From contig NC_135244.1 of assembly GCF_947623445.1 (NCBI RefSeq), positions 18,600,860 through 18,664,859 of the forward strand: DNA of 64,000 nt, read 5' to 3'. The notes beneath the pieces were generated by a model, which was given only the letters and a program-made list of their open reading frames with translations, made no database searches and had not been told where the DNA came from. The DNA is from Clavelina lepadiformis (lineage: Eukaryota > Chordata > Ascidiacea > Aplousobranchia > Clavelinidae). Positions 50,581-62,824 of the stretch are shown in pieces. The translations under genes were made by a program, and so were the position numbers. Position 1 is the first letter of the stretch, and every line of letters starts with the position of its first letter.

Positions 50581-51323
50581 AGTGTAAGTTGTAGGAAACT
50601 AGATTCTGCATAGCATTGCATTTCATACTTTGAAAGAAATAGAAAAAGTTTCTTCTGACTGAATGCTGATCATTTGCACTGTACTGTAATTTCTTACATA
50701 GATTTAATCATCTGAATACTTCTATGCAGTGTTTTTTATGGTGTTTTAAGGTCGGAAATGGTCTCTTAGATTTCTCTATTGGTCCGTAAAAATTTATACT
50801 TCTGCAACTATCACAGCAATTAGTCTTCAAAAGGTGCAGTCTGATAAAACTTCCAAGCAGTCGCTTTAGCCAAACCTTAAAACAAACCTGCTTCTGCCTT
50901 TAGAAGGATGTTTTATGTATATACAGTAGATTTTGGAAAAGCTGGTTTAACATCATGTATTTTATCTTCAATATTTTAAAAAAGCTGAAAAAACTGTTGT
51001 CTTAGTAACAAATAAAATTTTTGCTTGCATTTTATACATTCAATTCATTGTAACAAATTTAATTTCGCTATGATATTTTGTGCATGTGTTAGATGTTGAT
51101 ATTAACACAAAACGGAAGGAAGTAGTGTTGCACTAGCTATGATGCTTTCCTCTCTAAGATCCTGTCTTAGCATTATGCCCGAAATTTTGTCATAACACAC
51201 AAATTATACCGGGATAAGGTATTTTCTTTTAATGTGTTAATGAGGTATTTGTGCTAGAATTTTTAAAATAGGAACTATTTGAGGTGTTAGCAGTAGTGCA
51301 TTTAACATTTAGTTCGTTCAATA

Positions 51324-54300
51324 ATGACAAAGGATAGTGAACCGCTTTCTGTGACACTTTTCCGTGAATATCTCCGCATTAAAACAGTTCACCCAAACCC
51401 TGATTATGGTCAGCATAAAACATTATTATATTGCTTGACATTCAGGCTACAACTATTGCTTTCTTAAACTTTTTTATTTTACCAGCTCAAGCAGTCGCGT
51501 TTCTTGACAAGTATGCTCAGGAACTTGGACTTGAATGCCGACTTATAGAGGTACAGACTGCAGTCTTGCATAGAACGCTTTTCGATTTTTATTGTGGCTA
51601 CATACTTTGAGAACATATACAAGTAGCGTAAAATAGTAAGAATTTACTGGGATAGCCTGTCAGAAACTTTACTGCCATTTTTTATGGCATAACACAATAT
51701 TATGACATATATCTTCACACCAAAGCTGCAATGTGTTGGTTTACTACTAGGAAGAAATGGAAGGCTAGAACAAAAAATGTAGTTTTTTCCGAAAAAAGTA
51801 ATTTTTGGTCTTTAAGGTGTTGCTTAGAAACCGTATGCAATATTATATTAAGCATACTTGTTATAGTGATAGATAGGTAGGTAAATGAAGTGTATACTTT
51901 GTTATTACTTTAGTTTTAAATATCAGATAATCTCTGAAAATTCAAGCTTGTAGTAAACAGTGGGGACAAGTTGGCCGCTAGGGCACATGACTTCAGACTA
52001 TAAGTATAACCTGTACTGATCATATTTTTGATCGTCTGCTGCATTGACAGCAGACGACAAAGTTTTTTTGTATTCAAACAGAAGCTTCTTTCTTTAAATA
52101 TGCAATCACCATACATGATTTCGTATGTAATGAAAATAACGAAAGTAATAAACCTAGTGTAGTTAAGCTTTTTCAAAGGGTGATCATGGCACTTAATCGG
52201 CAATGCTTAGCTTCTAATCAAAAACACCAGTAGCTTACTGTACATTACTCAATAACTAATAAATGTTTTTAACGCCAAGTTATTATAATTGCCCATTTAC
52301 TTTATTGTGCATGACATCTGAAGTATCCCAAAACTTTGTATAAAGTCACAATATTTCCACTGGAAGTTCGGACTTACCACCATTCCTAATATGTTGCTCT
52401 GCAGGGATTTTTACTTTTATCTTTGTTTTCTGACATTGCAACATTTTTTGTGAGAAAAGTTCTCAGATTTTGGCAAAAATATTTTTTCAAAAGTTTACAG
52501 CAATCGAGTTAGAATAAAAATTCAAAAAAATGACTCTGGTTTTTCCACCTTCCCCTATTAATTTCCACCCTTTTTAGACATGTGATAAAGATCACACTAT
52601 TGTTCTCATGACTTGGAAGGGCAAAGACTCCACTTTGCCATCAATACTTCTTAATTCACATACGGACGTGGTCCCTGTGTATGAGGTAAATCACTTTGAT
52701 TGTCAAATTGATTAGCGGCAAATTTGACAAGCATAAACCCTTGTATTCTATTCATAACAGCTTAATGCATGGGTATTACTGCAGATTTGGTCAGACAATG
52801 CCTTTTGGTTAGTAACATGAAGTGAGTGTTATTCAAAGAGTCTTCTCTCTGCAGCAATACCCTTTTGTGCACTTTGTATTATTATTTTTGTATATATGAT
52901 GATAAAGCTACATTTTTCACAAGTAGCTGGATATAATTCTTTAGGAACATTGGAAATATGATGCTTTTGCTGCTGTCAAAGAAGAAAATGGAGACATCTA
53001 TGCCAGAGGAACACAAGATACGAAATGTGTTGGAATCCAGTATTTGGAAGCAATTCGAAAGCTTAAAAATGATGGTTATCATTTTGACAGAGACATTCAT
53101 GTTTCATTCGTTCCAGGTATTTGTTTAATATATAAATTTAATATTTTTATCCAGTTTTTGTGCTTGTACATTTACCAGTAATCCATCAGTTACTGTTTTT
53201 AAATAAATTATTGCCACTTAATTTTGCAAGATGAAGAAATAGGAGGGTTCAAAGGAATGCTTTTATTTCTGCAATCACAAGAATTCAAGGCACTTAATGT
53301 TGGACTGGCTTTGGATGAAGGTCTCGCAAGCCCTGATGATGATTACGTTGCATATTACGGAGAACGATCTGTGTGGTGTAGGTTTCGAAGTTTAATTTTT
53401 AAGTGGCAGTTTATCAAGAAATGGTTCGCTAATTTTTTGTGTTTTGGTTTCATTGTAACTGTTTGAGCATAAAATGAGCTTGAATTTGTGGATTAATTCA
53501 TTACTAAATTAACAGGGGCTCGTGTGAAATGTGAAGGAAATCCTGGCCATGGATCACGTTTTATTGAAAATACTGCTGCTGAAAAACTGGTAATACACAT
53601 AGTGCATTGAGGTTTTATATTGTAATGAGACCTATGCTAGTGCCTACTTTGCAGGCAACAGTTGTCTTTAGAAATATGCGATTGGTATACTTCTACACAC
53701 AGTGCATTGTGGTTTTGTACTGGAATTAGGATGAAACAATATGCTAGAGCAGTGGCCGGCAAACATTTTATTATGATGGCCCAAATTTTATATTCTTTAA
53801 TAAATGATGACCCAACAATCAACATTACTTTCAAAACATGCATTATGATACAAAATGCGATGAATGTTACTAGCTAGCTGATAATTTCTTTGTACTTTTC
53901 TCTTTTTCGCAACAGACATTATATATTGACGTTATAAGAATATAGCTTCGATTAACATACAATTCAATCTAATTATGTACTTTCCACAGGTTTCAACGAG
54001 ATAGCCTGCAATTAACAGACTATTAACAAATGCATATACACCCACATCATCAATGTTAAATTACATAATCAATTAAAATACATAACCTTTTAGTAATAAG
54101 ATATGAAATTCAGATTACGCTTTCAAAATTTATTGAAAGTCATCGTCTTGTCATTACTGACAAAATAAAGCTTGAACCTCTTCTGTATGTATCTGTCCCA
54201 GGCTGTTCGTTGACTGGTTTAAATTACATATCCTTCTTACACTCACTGTAAATGATTAAACTGTTGTCCCGGTCACAATTGGTAAAGATAAGGTGTAGTA

Positions 54301-56196
54301 AATGACTACTTATAAATATGCATAAAAAATATACTTGCGTTCTCTGCATAATGTAAGAAATAAAGCTATGTGATTTAGAGGTAACTGTTTTTTTTTTGTC
54401 CAGATTTCTGCCAATATGGTTGTTGTAGTTAGCCACACAATTTAAAATGGACAAAAACACTAAGAAGTGACCCTGTAGCGGTCCAATTTAACGGGATTAA
54501 TACAAAAAGAAAACAGTAAAACTATCAAATAGCCCACTGGCCCACAAGACAAAGTTATTTCATTAAGGGTATAATATGCAGCCCATTATATTGTGCTTTA
54601 AGGCCCACAGTTACAGTTGTTCACTTTTGCTAGTGCCAAGTGGCAACAATAGTTTTTAGAAGTATGTGATTGGTATATAAATCCCTCTTTACCCAAATTG
54701 CTACAAACTCATAGATTGTTGGTTATTGGACCTTGCGCTTATGCGCATTTGCAAAAGTTAGACAAATATTTATGCTGTTTGCATATGTTTTGCGAAAGAC
54801 CTTTATATAATTCAAACAAACTTTTTGTAAGTTTCAATCTGCTTAAGTTTATTGTTGATAAAAGTTTATGACAACTAAAATATTTTAATATCTGAAAATC
54901 TGTTTATGTCATTTTGACAATGGTACATTAGTATTTTTGCTGATGGAGTACTTCCTACACAACTTTTAGTATTTCTTTACCACATGTATATGAGTAACTT
55001 AAAGTCTTTGTTTATGTATGAAAAGTTTTACTTCATTTGCGTTGATTATTTTTTAGAGAAAAGTAATTAACTCATTCCTGGACTACCGTGAAAGTCAGAA
55101 ATTATTGATGGAATCAATTTGTCGGCCTCTTGGAGATGTAACAACACTAAATCTTACGAGACTGGAGGTAGGGACATAAAAGTTAAGAACCACCACCTAG
55201 TACGAACTAAGTCTCTGAACCTTTTGCTATTCTAATGGATTATTTATTTTACTTTTTTAGGGTGGGATAGCTAACAATATTGTTCCAGCAGAGTTGTCCG
55301 CAACCTTTGACATACGAATTCCTCCCACGGCTGATTTTCAGGTTACCAGCATAAGAACTGTCATTATATAGGAATCGTTGTGCGTCTAACCAGCTTTTTC
55401 AAAATCCCCTTCCACATGATGGAGTGCAAATATCCTTTACCAGTTTAATGACACATGCTAAAACGCTTGCTTTGTTGTCCATCAGGAATTCGAACAGAAG
55501 TTACAAGGCTGGTGCAGAGATGCTGGCGAAGGCGTCTCTATAGAATTTTTGCAAGTACTGTATGATGAAGCTACCGTGAAATGTTTCTTCAAACGGACAT
55601 TAAAATAAACATATTTACAGAAAAATATCGACCAAACCGTCACTGCTACGGATTCCACTAATCCTTGGTGGGTCACATTTTCATCAGCGATAAAAAAATG
55701 GTGCGTATCTGGACAATGGCTTTTAATGTCAGTTTAGTTCGGTACATTGATATGCACATAAGGTAACATCATCTACCTTCAACTTAATCTTCTTATTCTT
55801 ATCCTAATCTTAGTGTGTAAGAATATGTTTTCATGCAGTGGAAAAAACTTGAAGGTGGAAATAAGCTTGGGTGCATCCGACAGTCGATTTCTAAGAAAAG
55901 TAAGTTGGCTTATGCCACAGTTTTCTTTTGAAAACACAAATAGAAATTAAAGCACAGTAGTGTAACAAGCTACATGTGCCTCAGTGCCTTTTGAATTTTT
56001 ATAAGTGATAGAAGTTGTTAGTCAGATTATATTGTTTTGATTTTAGGCTGGATACAATGCAATTGGTTTTAGTCCAATGCGTAACACACCAGTTTTGTTG
56101 CATGATCACAATGAATTCTTGAATGAAGCAGTGTTCTTGGAAGGAATTGACACTTACTGCTCAGTTATCAAAGCCCTTGCCAACATGAAACCTTGA
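51324..56196 (+). CDS. ACY1: Aminoacylase-1, copy B
   Basis: Twelve coding exons: 51324-51408, 51486-51550, 52578-52685, 52945-53116, 53231-53377, 53516-53589, 55057-55167, 55261-55341, 55486-55554, 55621-55700, 55839-55899, 56047-56196. It has 400 aa, all GT-AG and the same phases as copy A. By my reading it differs from A at about 16 residues. All zinc and catalytic residues are kept: [39 protein letters not shown]. One change is next to a zinc ligand: RGTQDTKC, with Thr112 where A, C and human have Met after the bridging Asp. Intron 2 (1027 bases against 157 in A) and intron 6 (1467 against 416) are enlarged by inserted DNA. It is probably functional. Confidence 0.95.
51656..52565. other. 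Inserted segment in intron 2 of ACY1-B
   Basis: Compared with copy A, about 0.9 kb of extra sequence lies between the shared intron start and the shared acceptor region. I find no clear terminal repeats or target duplication. It contains a 9-bp stem hairpin (CGTCTGCTG at 52033-52041, loop CATTGA, CAGCAGACG at 52048-52056). Origin unknown; A could alternatively have lost it. Confidence 0.55.
53636..54682. repeat. Local duplication flanking the hAT-like insert
   Basis: The sequence at 53636-53692 (GCTAGTGCC ... ATGCGATTGGTATAC) recurs in diverged form at 54630-54682 (GCTAGTGCC ... ATGTGATTGGTATAT). Copy A has it once, in shorter form, near 46970. The intron therefore gained a local duplication as well as the insert. 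Confidence 0.5.
53750..54627. mobile_element. hAT-like insertion in intron 6 of ACY1-B
   Basis: It starts CAGTGGCCGGCAAACATTTT and continues with ATGATGGCCC, close to hAT Charlie-type ends (CAGTGGTCGGCAAAC). It is flanked by TGCTAGAG (53742-53749) and TGCTAGTG (54628-54635), 7 of 8 matching. The segment is absent from copy A. The right terminal repeat is not recognisable, so the element is decayed or the right end is misplaced. Confidence 0.5.
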
Positions 56197-56807
56197 TGTC
56201 CACTTATAACAATATTTTCTTTACTGCAAGATAATCTTGTTTGATGAGTTTTATCATCATTAGTACGCAATCAATTTTTGCACTGCAATTTTTTTATGTT
56301 AATTTCTGTTAGTTTTTCACAATATGAATGATTTTGCTCGTTGATATGGTGTATGATTAAATTATCAAATTTTTTTGGGTTGAAAAAATCTTTTGTAAAA
56401 TCTATTTCAAATGTCAAAAGTAACTAATTAATAATCTAATAATAATCAACACGGCAGTATTGATATTGGAACACGACTTAATGTATGCAATGCAAACACC
56501 TCAGCTCCTTCACCCTCTAAAACAATATTTTGAAATGCGTATTTCAATAAAGAAGATCTTTAACTTTTTATTTCATGCAATATATCATGTTGTTCCTGAC
56601 GTAATAATCTCTGTAAGGGAAAGAAATGCTGTTATTTCCACATTTTGAAGAATTTTTGAGCATGTGTAAAAATTATGGTATATGCGACTAAAATATTCAA
56701 ACTATGTTTATGGAAATTTATTCCAGACCTTTGGGCTTCTGTCATGTTAAATATATTTATGAAATACATTGATGTAATTCAGTAGTTGACAACAAGCTAA
56801 CACAATA

Positions 56808-59800
56808 ATGACAAATGAGGCAGAACCTCTTTCTGTGACGCTTTTCCGTGAATATCTTCGTATTAAAACAGTTCATCCAAATCCGGACTATGGCAAGTAT
56901 ATTTGCATTGGCATGCTTCTACTTGGGCAATAGTTCACAACAAAATGTGCAAAAAACATCAATTTCGGGGCGACTACATCTATTTTATCATTTTTTCAGT
57001 TCAAGCAATTGCATTCCTTGATAAACATGCTTACAAGATTGGACTTGAGCTTCGGCATATACAGGCACGTGACACACTTTACTTTACATGGACTTGCACC
57101 AAATATAATTTTTTTTTTAAATTGTTGATGAAACTTAATGGTGAGTGATGGGGTTTAACATCAACTTCCTTGATTTTATTTTGTTGTGATTAGTTGTTTG
57201 ATGAAGACCACACCATTGTTCTCATGACATGGAGGGGAAAAGATCCTACTTTGCCATCAATACTTTTGAATTCACATACAGATGTAGTGCCTGTGTATGA
57301 GGTAAATGACATGTTAGTCGTGGTACCACACTCATAGGCATAATTTTTCACTGGTTTAGTTGTGACTATTATCTTATAAGGTTGATTTTGAGTGAGTATG
57401 TATGTAAATTTTACAAGAGTGTATTTATGTGTGGGCGCCAATTTCTCTAAATATAAATGTTTCTATAGTGCGAGTACTTCATGTAACTGCATGCATTTCT
57501 TACATAAGTTATAAAGTTATTAGTGCTCAAAGTCCCTGAAACATTTCCTTTACTGTTGTTATTACCATTAGCCATGGTATTGGACATACCATTGTGTGGT
57601 AACTAAGGGAAATAAAGTTCCAAAATAAATAATTATTTATTAAAATCCCATTACTATACTGAAAGCTTCAATTTTAGAAAATTATTTTTAAGTACAAATT
57701 TAGGAAAATTTAAACGTTTTTGCTAAAAGTGTGGACAAGGACAACATTTTCAGACCACACAATAATAACTGATCCTGAAATGTGACATGCGAATGATTCA
57801 AAGAAAATTATTTGTACATATTGAAATTCCATCAATTGTAAAACACTTCCAAAAGTTTAAAAAAATGTTAATTTGGTGCATTTTTTCAATTTTCCAGGCA
57901 GACAAAACAAGTTTTTGGGCCCTAATAAATTTCTTATGTGCCAACACTTTTTAACTGGTTTAGCTATAATTATGATTCTAAAGACTCAATACACCTGATT
58001 AATGATCATTATTTATCAAATTAAACGGCTTTCATTTGCATATAAACTTTATATCCATGGGAACTATTATTATATTCTGTTATCTTAAGATTCTCAAATT
58101 TTATACTAACCTAATATATTTTACCAGGATCATTGGAAATATGATGCTTTTGCTGCTGTTAAAGAGGAAAATGGAGACATCTATGCCAGAGGAGCACAAG
58201 ATATGAAATGTGTTGGAATCCAGTACTTGGAAGCAATTCGAAAGCTTAAAAATGATGGCCATTGTTTTGATAGAAACATACACATTTCATTTGTGCCAGG
58301 TATTTGCCTATTATAGTTGATATTTCTAGACTTCCAGAACATAACTGAAGATTCTTGTATGAAACTTCAATTGTTAGTGTAAAATCTTCAAATTTTTTTG
58401 CAACTTTTAAGATGAGGAAATAGGAGGCAGCAAAGGCATGGAATCATTTGTGGAATCACCAGAATTCAAGGAACTTAATATAGGACTTGCTTTGGATGAA
58501 GGTCTAGCAAGCCCTGATGATGATTATATTGCGTTTTATGGAGAACGATCTTTATGGTGTAGGTTGTAGAAAATTAGGTATATGCATCACTTTGCATTTC
58601 ATACTTTAAAATAAACAAGTTTCTTTTGATTTGATGTTGACTAATCGTACTTGAAAAAAAAATGTACATTTATAATTTGGTTTTACCTGATAGGGGCCCG
58701 AGTGAAGTGTGAAGGAAATCCAGGCCATGGATCACGTTTCATTGAAAATACTGCTGCGGAAAAACTGGTAATGTACACAGTCTATTTAAAAACAACATTG
58801 ATCGTTGTGTTGATCGGCGCATTAAAATTTAAGAGTTTTGTACTGAAACAGTTCATTGATTGAATTTGAAAACTTATTTTATTGTTGTCTTCTTGCTAAG
58901 ATTAATTGTTATAATATAATATAATAATACTAATATTTATATTGTTCAGAGAAAAATAATCAACTCATTCCTGAATTATCGTGAAAGTCAGAAATCATTG
59001 ATAAATTCAACTTGTCAGCCTCTTGGAGATGTAACAACTGTAAATCTTACCAAATTGGAGGTAAGATGATTTTATAATACTGTAGTTTTTTTGAAACATT
59101 GCTGCAATTTTATATATTTTAAATATATAAAAATATTTTATATATTTTTTTATTTATTTTAATTTTATATTTTTATATATTTGCTATTGTCATGATTGTT
59201 TATTTCACGTTTTGTAGGGTGGCATAGCACACAACATTGTTCCTGCAGAGTTGTCTGCCACCTTCGACATACGAATTCCACCCACCGTAGATTTGCAGGT
59301 GACCAATAAAACAGTTGTGCAATTTACATACAGTACCAGCATTGGAGTACCATATCATATAAACTTATGAGATCACTGGTTACCTACCTTTTTCATAACC
59401 CCAAGTTTATTATGGTGCACTAGTCATATCCCCTTCTTGTACCATTTTCTTTATAAATATAGTATTTAGCTTGTTCCTCAATCAAAAACTGAAAAATTTT
59501 AAAAATCAAAGTACATGTTTATTCTGTTAATAGCTTTTCTTTGATTAAGTGGATTCGAATAAAAAAAACAAATAATGAAGTGCATTTCATCTACTTATTT
59601 ACTGGTATTGGCATCGGGATTCAAAATTGGTTATACTTTTGGAATCTTCCAATCACTAACCATATCCCAGATTGGGAATCGTTGCACTAAAATTTTTTCC
59701 AAAGATGCATATTTAAATATAGGAACGTGTTAAACATTTTTGCTTCAGGAGTTTGAACAGAAGCTGCAAGGCTGGTGCAAAGATGCTGGAGACGATGTTT

Positions 59801-60434
59801 CAATAGAATTTTTAGAGGTATGGTCTCACGGAAAGCCTTTCACAAAGTTGATGCTAATGTTAGTTTTATTACAGAAAAACACTGATCAAACAGTCACCTC
59901 AACGGATTCCATTAACCCTTGGTGGGTTGCGTTTTCATCAGCCATAAAAAAGGTCAGTTGAAGAAAGTGGATATTAAATTGTTTCTACTCATTCTCTTGT
60001 TAAGAATTTGAATTAAAAGCTAAACCAATTTTCCGACATAATTCTTTTAACAAATAACAAAATGTCATATGGCAGAAAAAATTGAAGGTGGAAATATTTT
60101 CTGCTTCAACTGACAGCCTATACCTTAGAAGAGTAAGTTGGCATTTTTGTACATTTTTCCAGTTACAAAGACTAACCAAACTCGAATATTCTGACATGAA
60201 GTGTACCATTACAAGCCTTAATGAACTTTAAAATTTTATATGAAGGGTTAGAGATTTAGTCAAAGCATGCTTTCTAAATTGCAGGCTGGATACAATGCAA
60301 TTGGTTTTAGTCCAATATGCAACACACCTGTTTTGTTGCATGATCACAATGAATTCTTGAATGAAGCAGTGTTCTTGGAAGGAATCGACACTTACTGCTC
60401 AATTATCAAAGCCCTGGCTAACATGAAACCTTGA
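56808..60434 (+). CDS. ACY1: Aminoacylase-1, copy C (divergent paralogue)
   Basis: Twelve coding exons: 56808-56892, 57000-57064, 57194-57301, 58128-58299, 58412-58558, 58694-58767, 58950-59060, 59218-59298, 59749-59817, 59875-59952, 60076-60132, 60285-60434; 398 aa. The first two introns start with GC (GCAAGT at 56893, GCACGT at 57065), where A and B have GT. The intron between exons 10 and 11 is phase 0 here, not phase 2 as in A and B. Zinc and catalytic residues are kept (HTDVVPV, GAQDMKC, DEEIGG, ALDEG, PGHGSR, LLHDHNE). However, TDSR of A is TDSL here (Leu345), and FSPMRN is FSPICN. Losing this Arg should alter binding of the substrate carboxylate, so a changed substrate range or weak activity is likely (inference). 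Open throughout. Confidence 0.9.
59098..59190. repeat. AT-rich low-complexity tract in an ACY1-C intron
   Basis: Runs of TATATTTT and TTTATTTATT make up nearly the whole stretch. Such tracts drift fast and say nothing about function. Confidence 0.6.
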
Positions 60435-62778
60435 CTGTTCAGAAATTACCTTTATTGTGAAGCAATCAAATGCATGTATTTGCAGAGCTTTAATTTTAAC
60501 ATAACTTAAGCATCAGAATCACTGACTAAGCAAAATCAAACTTTGTTCATGCAATCATTGTTAGTATCAATTTTGATAATATACCATTAGTTGTTCTGGC
60601 TGGCGCTGGCATTATGGGGTAAAATGAACAATTCATAAATTCTTCTTCCAAAGTGTTATTCGTGTACCAGTATAATTGTTTTTATAGCAATAAAAATGCA
60701 CGCATACTCACTGATATTAGAAAATTACCTTGTGAGAAATTTATTCAATAAAATAGGCAAAAAAAGTTTTGGTATACATACATGGAAAGGTTCGGAAATT
60801 AATAAACATTAGTCATTGTTTCCATATTTTATGCTTTTTTTCTACAATATGTTTGTACACAGTAAGTGACAATTACAAGTGTCAATCTATAAAACAAACC
60901 ACTGACAATTTTTACAGTGTCAGTGACCATTGTCTTGAAACTGACCAAATGTGAACTACAAACATTCTTGTTGCATTGGCTGCACACACGAGGGGTCTAT
61001 CTATCCTTATGTTTTTGGCACATGTGACAAAGCTGAACACTTTAACAACAAAATTAAAGGATTAGAAACTTTACAACACAAGCATTTAGCAACTTTCTAC
61101 GGTGGTGTCAAATTTGACCCCCAATTGCAGTTTAGGTTATATTATTTTAAAGTTATGAAAAAACACACAGGAACGTTAGATCGAAAGATATTCATTCTTA
61201 TTTTCCTTAAAACACAATGATCGAAGAATTCCTCGGGCTGCTGCACAAAATTTTAAGAAGCCAAAACGTTATCATTGATATTCTTCTCTTGGGGTCAGAT
61301 TTGACCCCAATAACCATTGGAGGGTGAAACAAATACCGATTTTACACACAATACAATACCTGTGTCTTTTATACAAAACCAAATGCAAACCTGCTGTACA
61401 CTGTTGCCATTCTCGTAGGTAAACAGCATCTGGTATGACGTTTTAACAGGAATTTTCATGAGACACCTAAAAGTCGGGGAGCAGTGCCAATGCTATAGGT
61501 GCCAGAGCTCTGTTGGACCTGACAAAGCTTACCATTTCTTATGCCGCATTTCTATGTATCGCATTTTGTGTCTGTATTCACTAGCCTAATTAAATATCTT
61601 CATAAAATAAATTAAAGTGATAAGTAAACAAAAAAATTCATGTATTTTGTCAATTAAAAACGTTATCAACAGTGCAGTGTTGCCGGGACTCGTAGAGGTG
61701 TCGGAGTTGGCAGCACTGCAAAGTCAGTCATGATTTTCAAGGTCATTCTGAGATTACTGATCTGGTCTGATTTCATCATTCTAGCTCCATGTTCATCTTC
61801 ATTTTCAAACTCATTTCCTGCGGGGCATGTTCTTCTATGCATGTTCAGTGTGTGTGTTTGTTTTTATTCTTATGATAGTGTAGCATTTCGCTTTACTATC
61901 TTGTATAGGACATCTGAAGCATGTGAGTTTTCCATATCTTATTTCTGACATGTGCAATTCAATAAGTTTAGTGCACCAGAGGGCCTTACTATCGTGCCCT
62001 CTCTGGGGCCATGGAAACGGGATTCCAATTTTTGAGATGGGGTTTCTTTTGTGGGAGTTTCTTAACACCATCCAGCTGCACTAATCTTAATCAATTTAAG
62101 TATTGTTTGTTGTTGTTACCGTGTTAGTTACTGAAGCGTAATTCTACTATCATCTTTTAATTATCACGCTGCATCAGTGTCCAAATTTAAACAACTGTAT
62201 CACATATTTTTTCATTTGTTTTATTATTATTTGCATGTTGGGTTTAGGTTTGCATGCCGTGCTAACAATTAATTATTCAGCTTTACCATGTGTTAACATT
62301 ATTTTTGCACGTTTTAAGCTCTTGGACTGTATGCACTCTAACTGTATACCAATTACAATAGCCAACTTTCTTATAGCATTAGTACATTTTTGATATAGCA
62401 AGTACATATGAATAGTTGCAGCTATTTTTTGTATGGCAGTTTTAACAAAATTATGATGGTGCTAAAGCAAATGCCTTAGAAAAAAGCAATTGCAATTTTG
62501 CAGTACCCTAGTCTACTAATCAGGAAACAAATACATAACCATGATTTATAGCCTGGAAAATTTGTGTGATGAACTTCGTCACAACGCCCATTCACTTGCA
62601 CGTAGACAATCACATAATAATATTAGAATTATGTGCGTATACAAACACTATGAAAAAGAAATCGATTTTGTATATGTGATAAATCTAATTCTAGTTTAAT
62701 TTGTAGTTTAAGCAAATTCGTCAATTCTAATACCAATCTAATCGCAAAAAGCTGAAAAACGACTAGTTGTCCAAGTCT

Positions 62779-62824
62779 GTCTGCTACATAGATATCTTAC
62801 ATATAAGATATCTATGGTCTGCTA
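62779..62824. repeat. Perfect hairpin flanked by an 8-bp direct repeat
   Basis: CATAGATATCTTA (62787-62799), a four-base loop, then the exact reverse complement TAAGATATCTATG (62804-62816). The 8-bp GTCTGCTA directly abuts both sides (62779-62786 and 62817-62824). The layout is that of a tiny palindrome inserted with an 8-bp target duplication. Confidence 0.75.

Larger units (their letters stand above)
45440..50600. repeat. Tandem segmental duplication, left unit (ACY1-A plus D)
   Basis: The unit has the order upstream flank, ACY1-A, its 3' flank, then degraded copy D. The same order recurs at about 51220-58650 (upstream flank, ACY1-B, 3' flank, ACY1-C). Matches run through introns and flanks, for example TTTGAGGTGTTAGCAGTAG before each first gene and the shared 3' sequence after 48512 and 56196. 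Unit limits are approximate. Confidence 0.75.
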
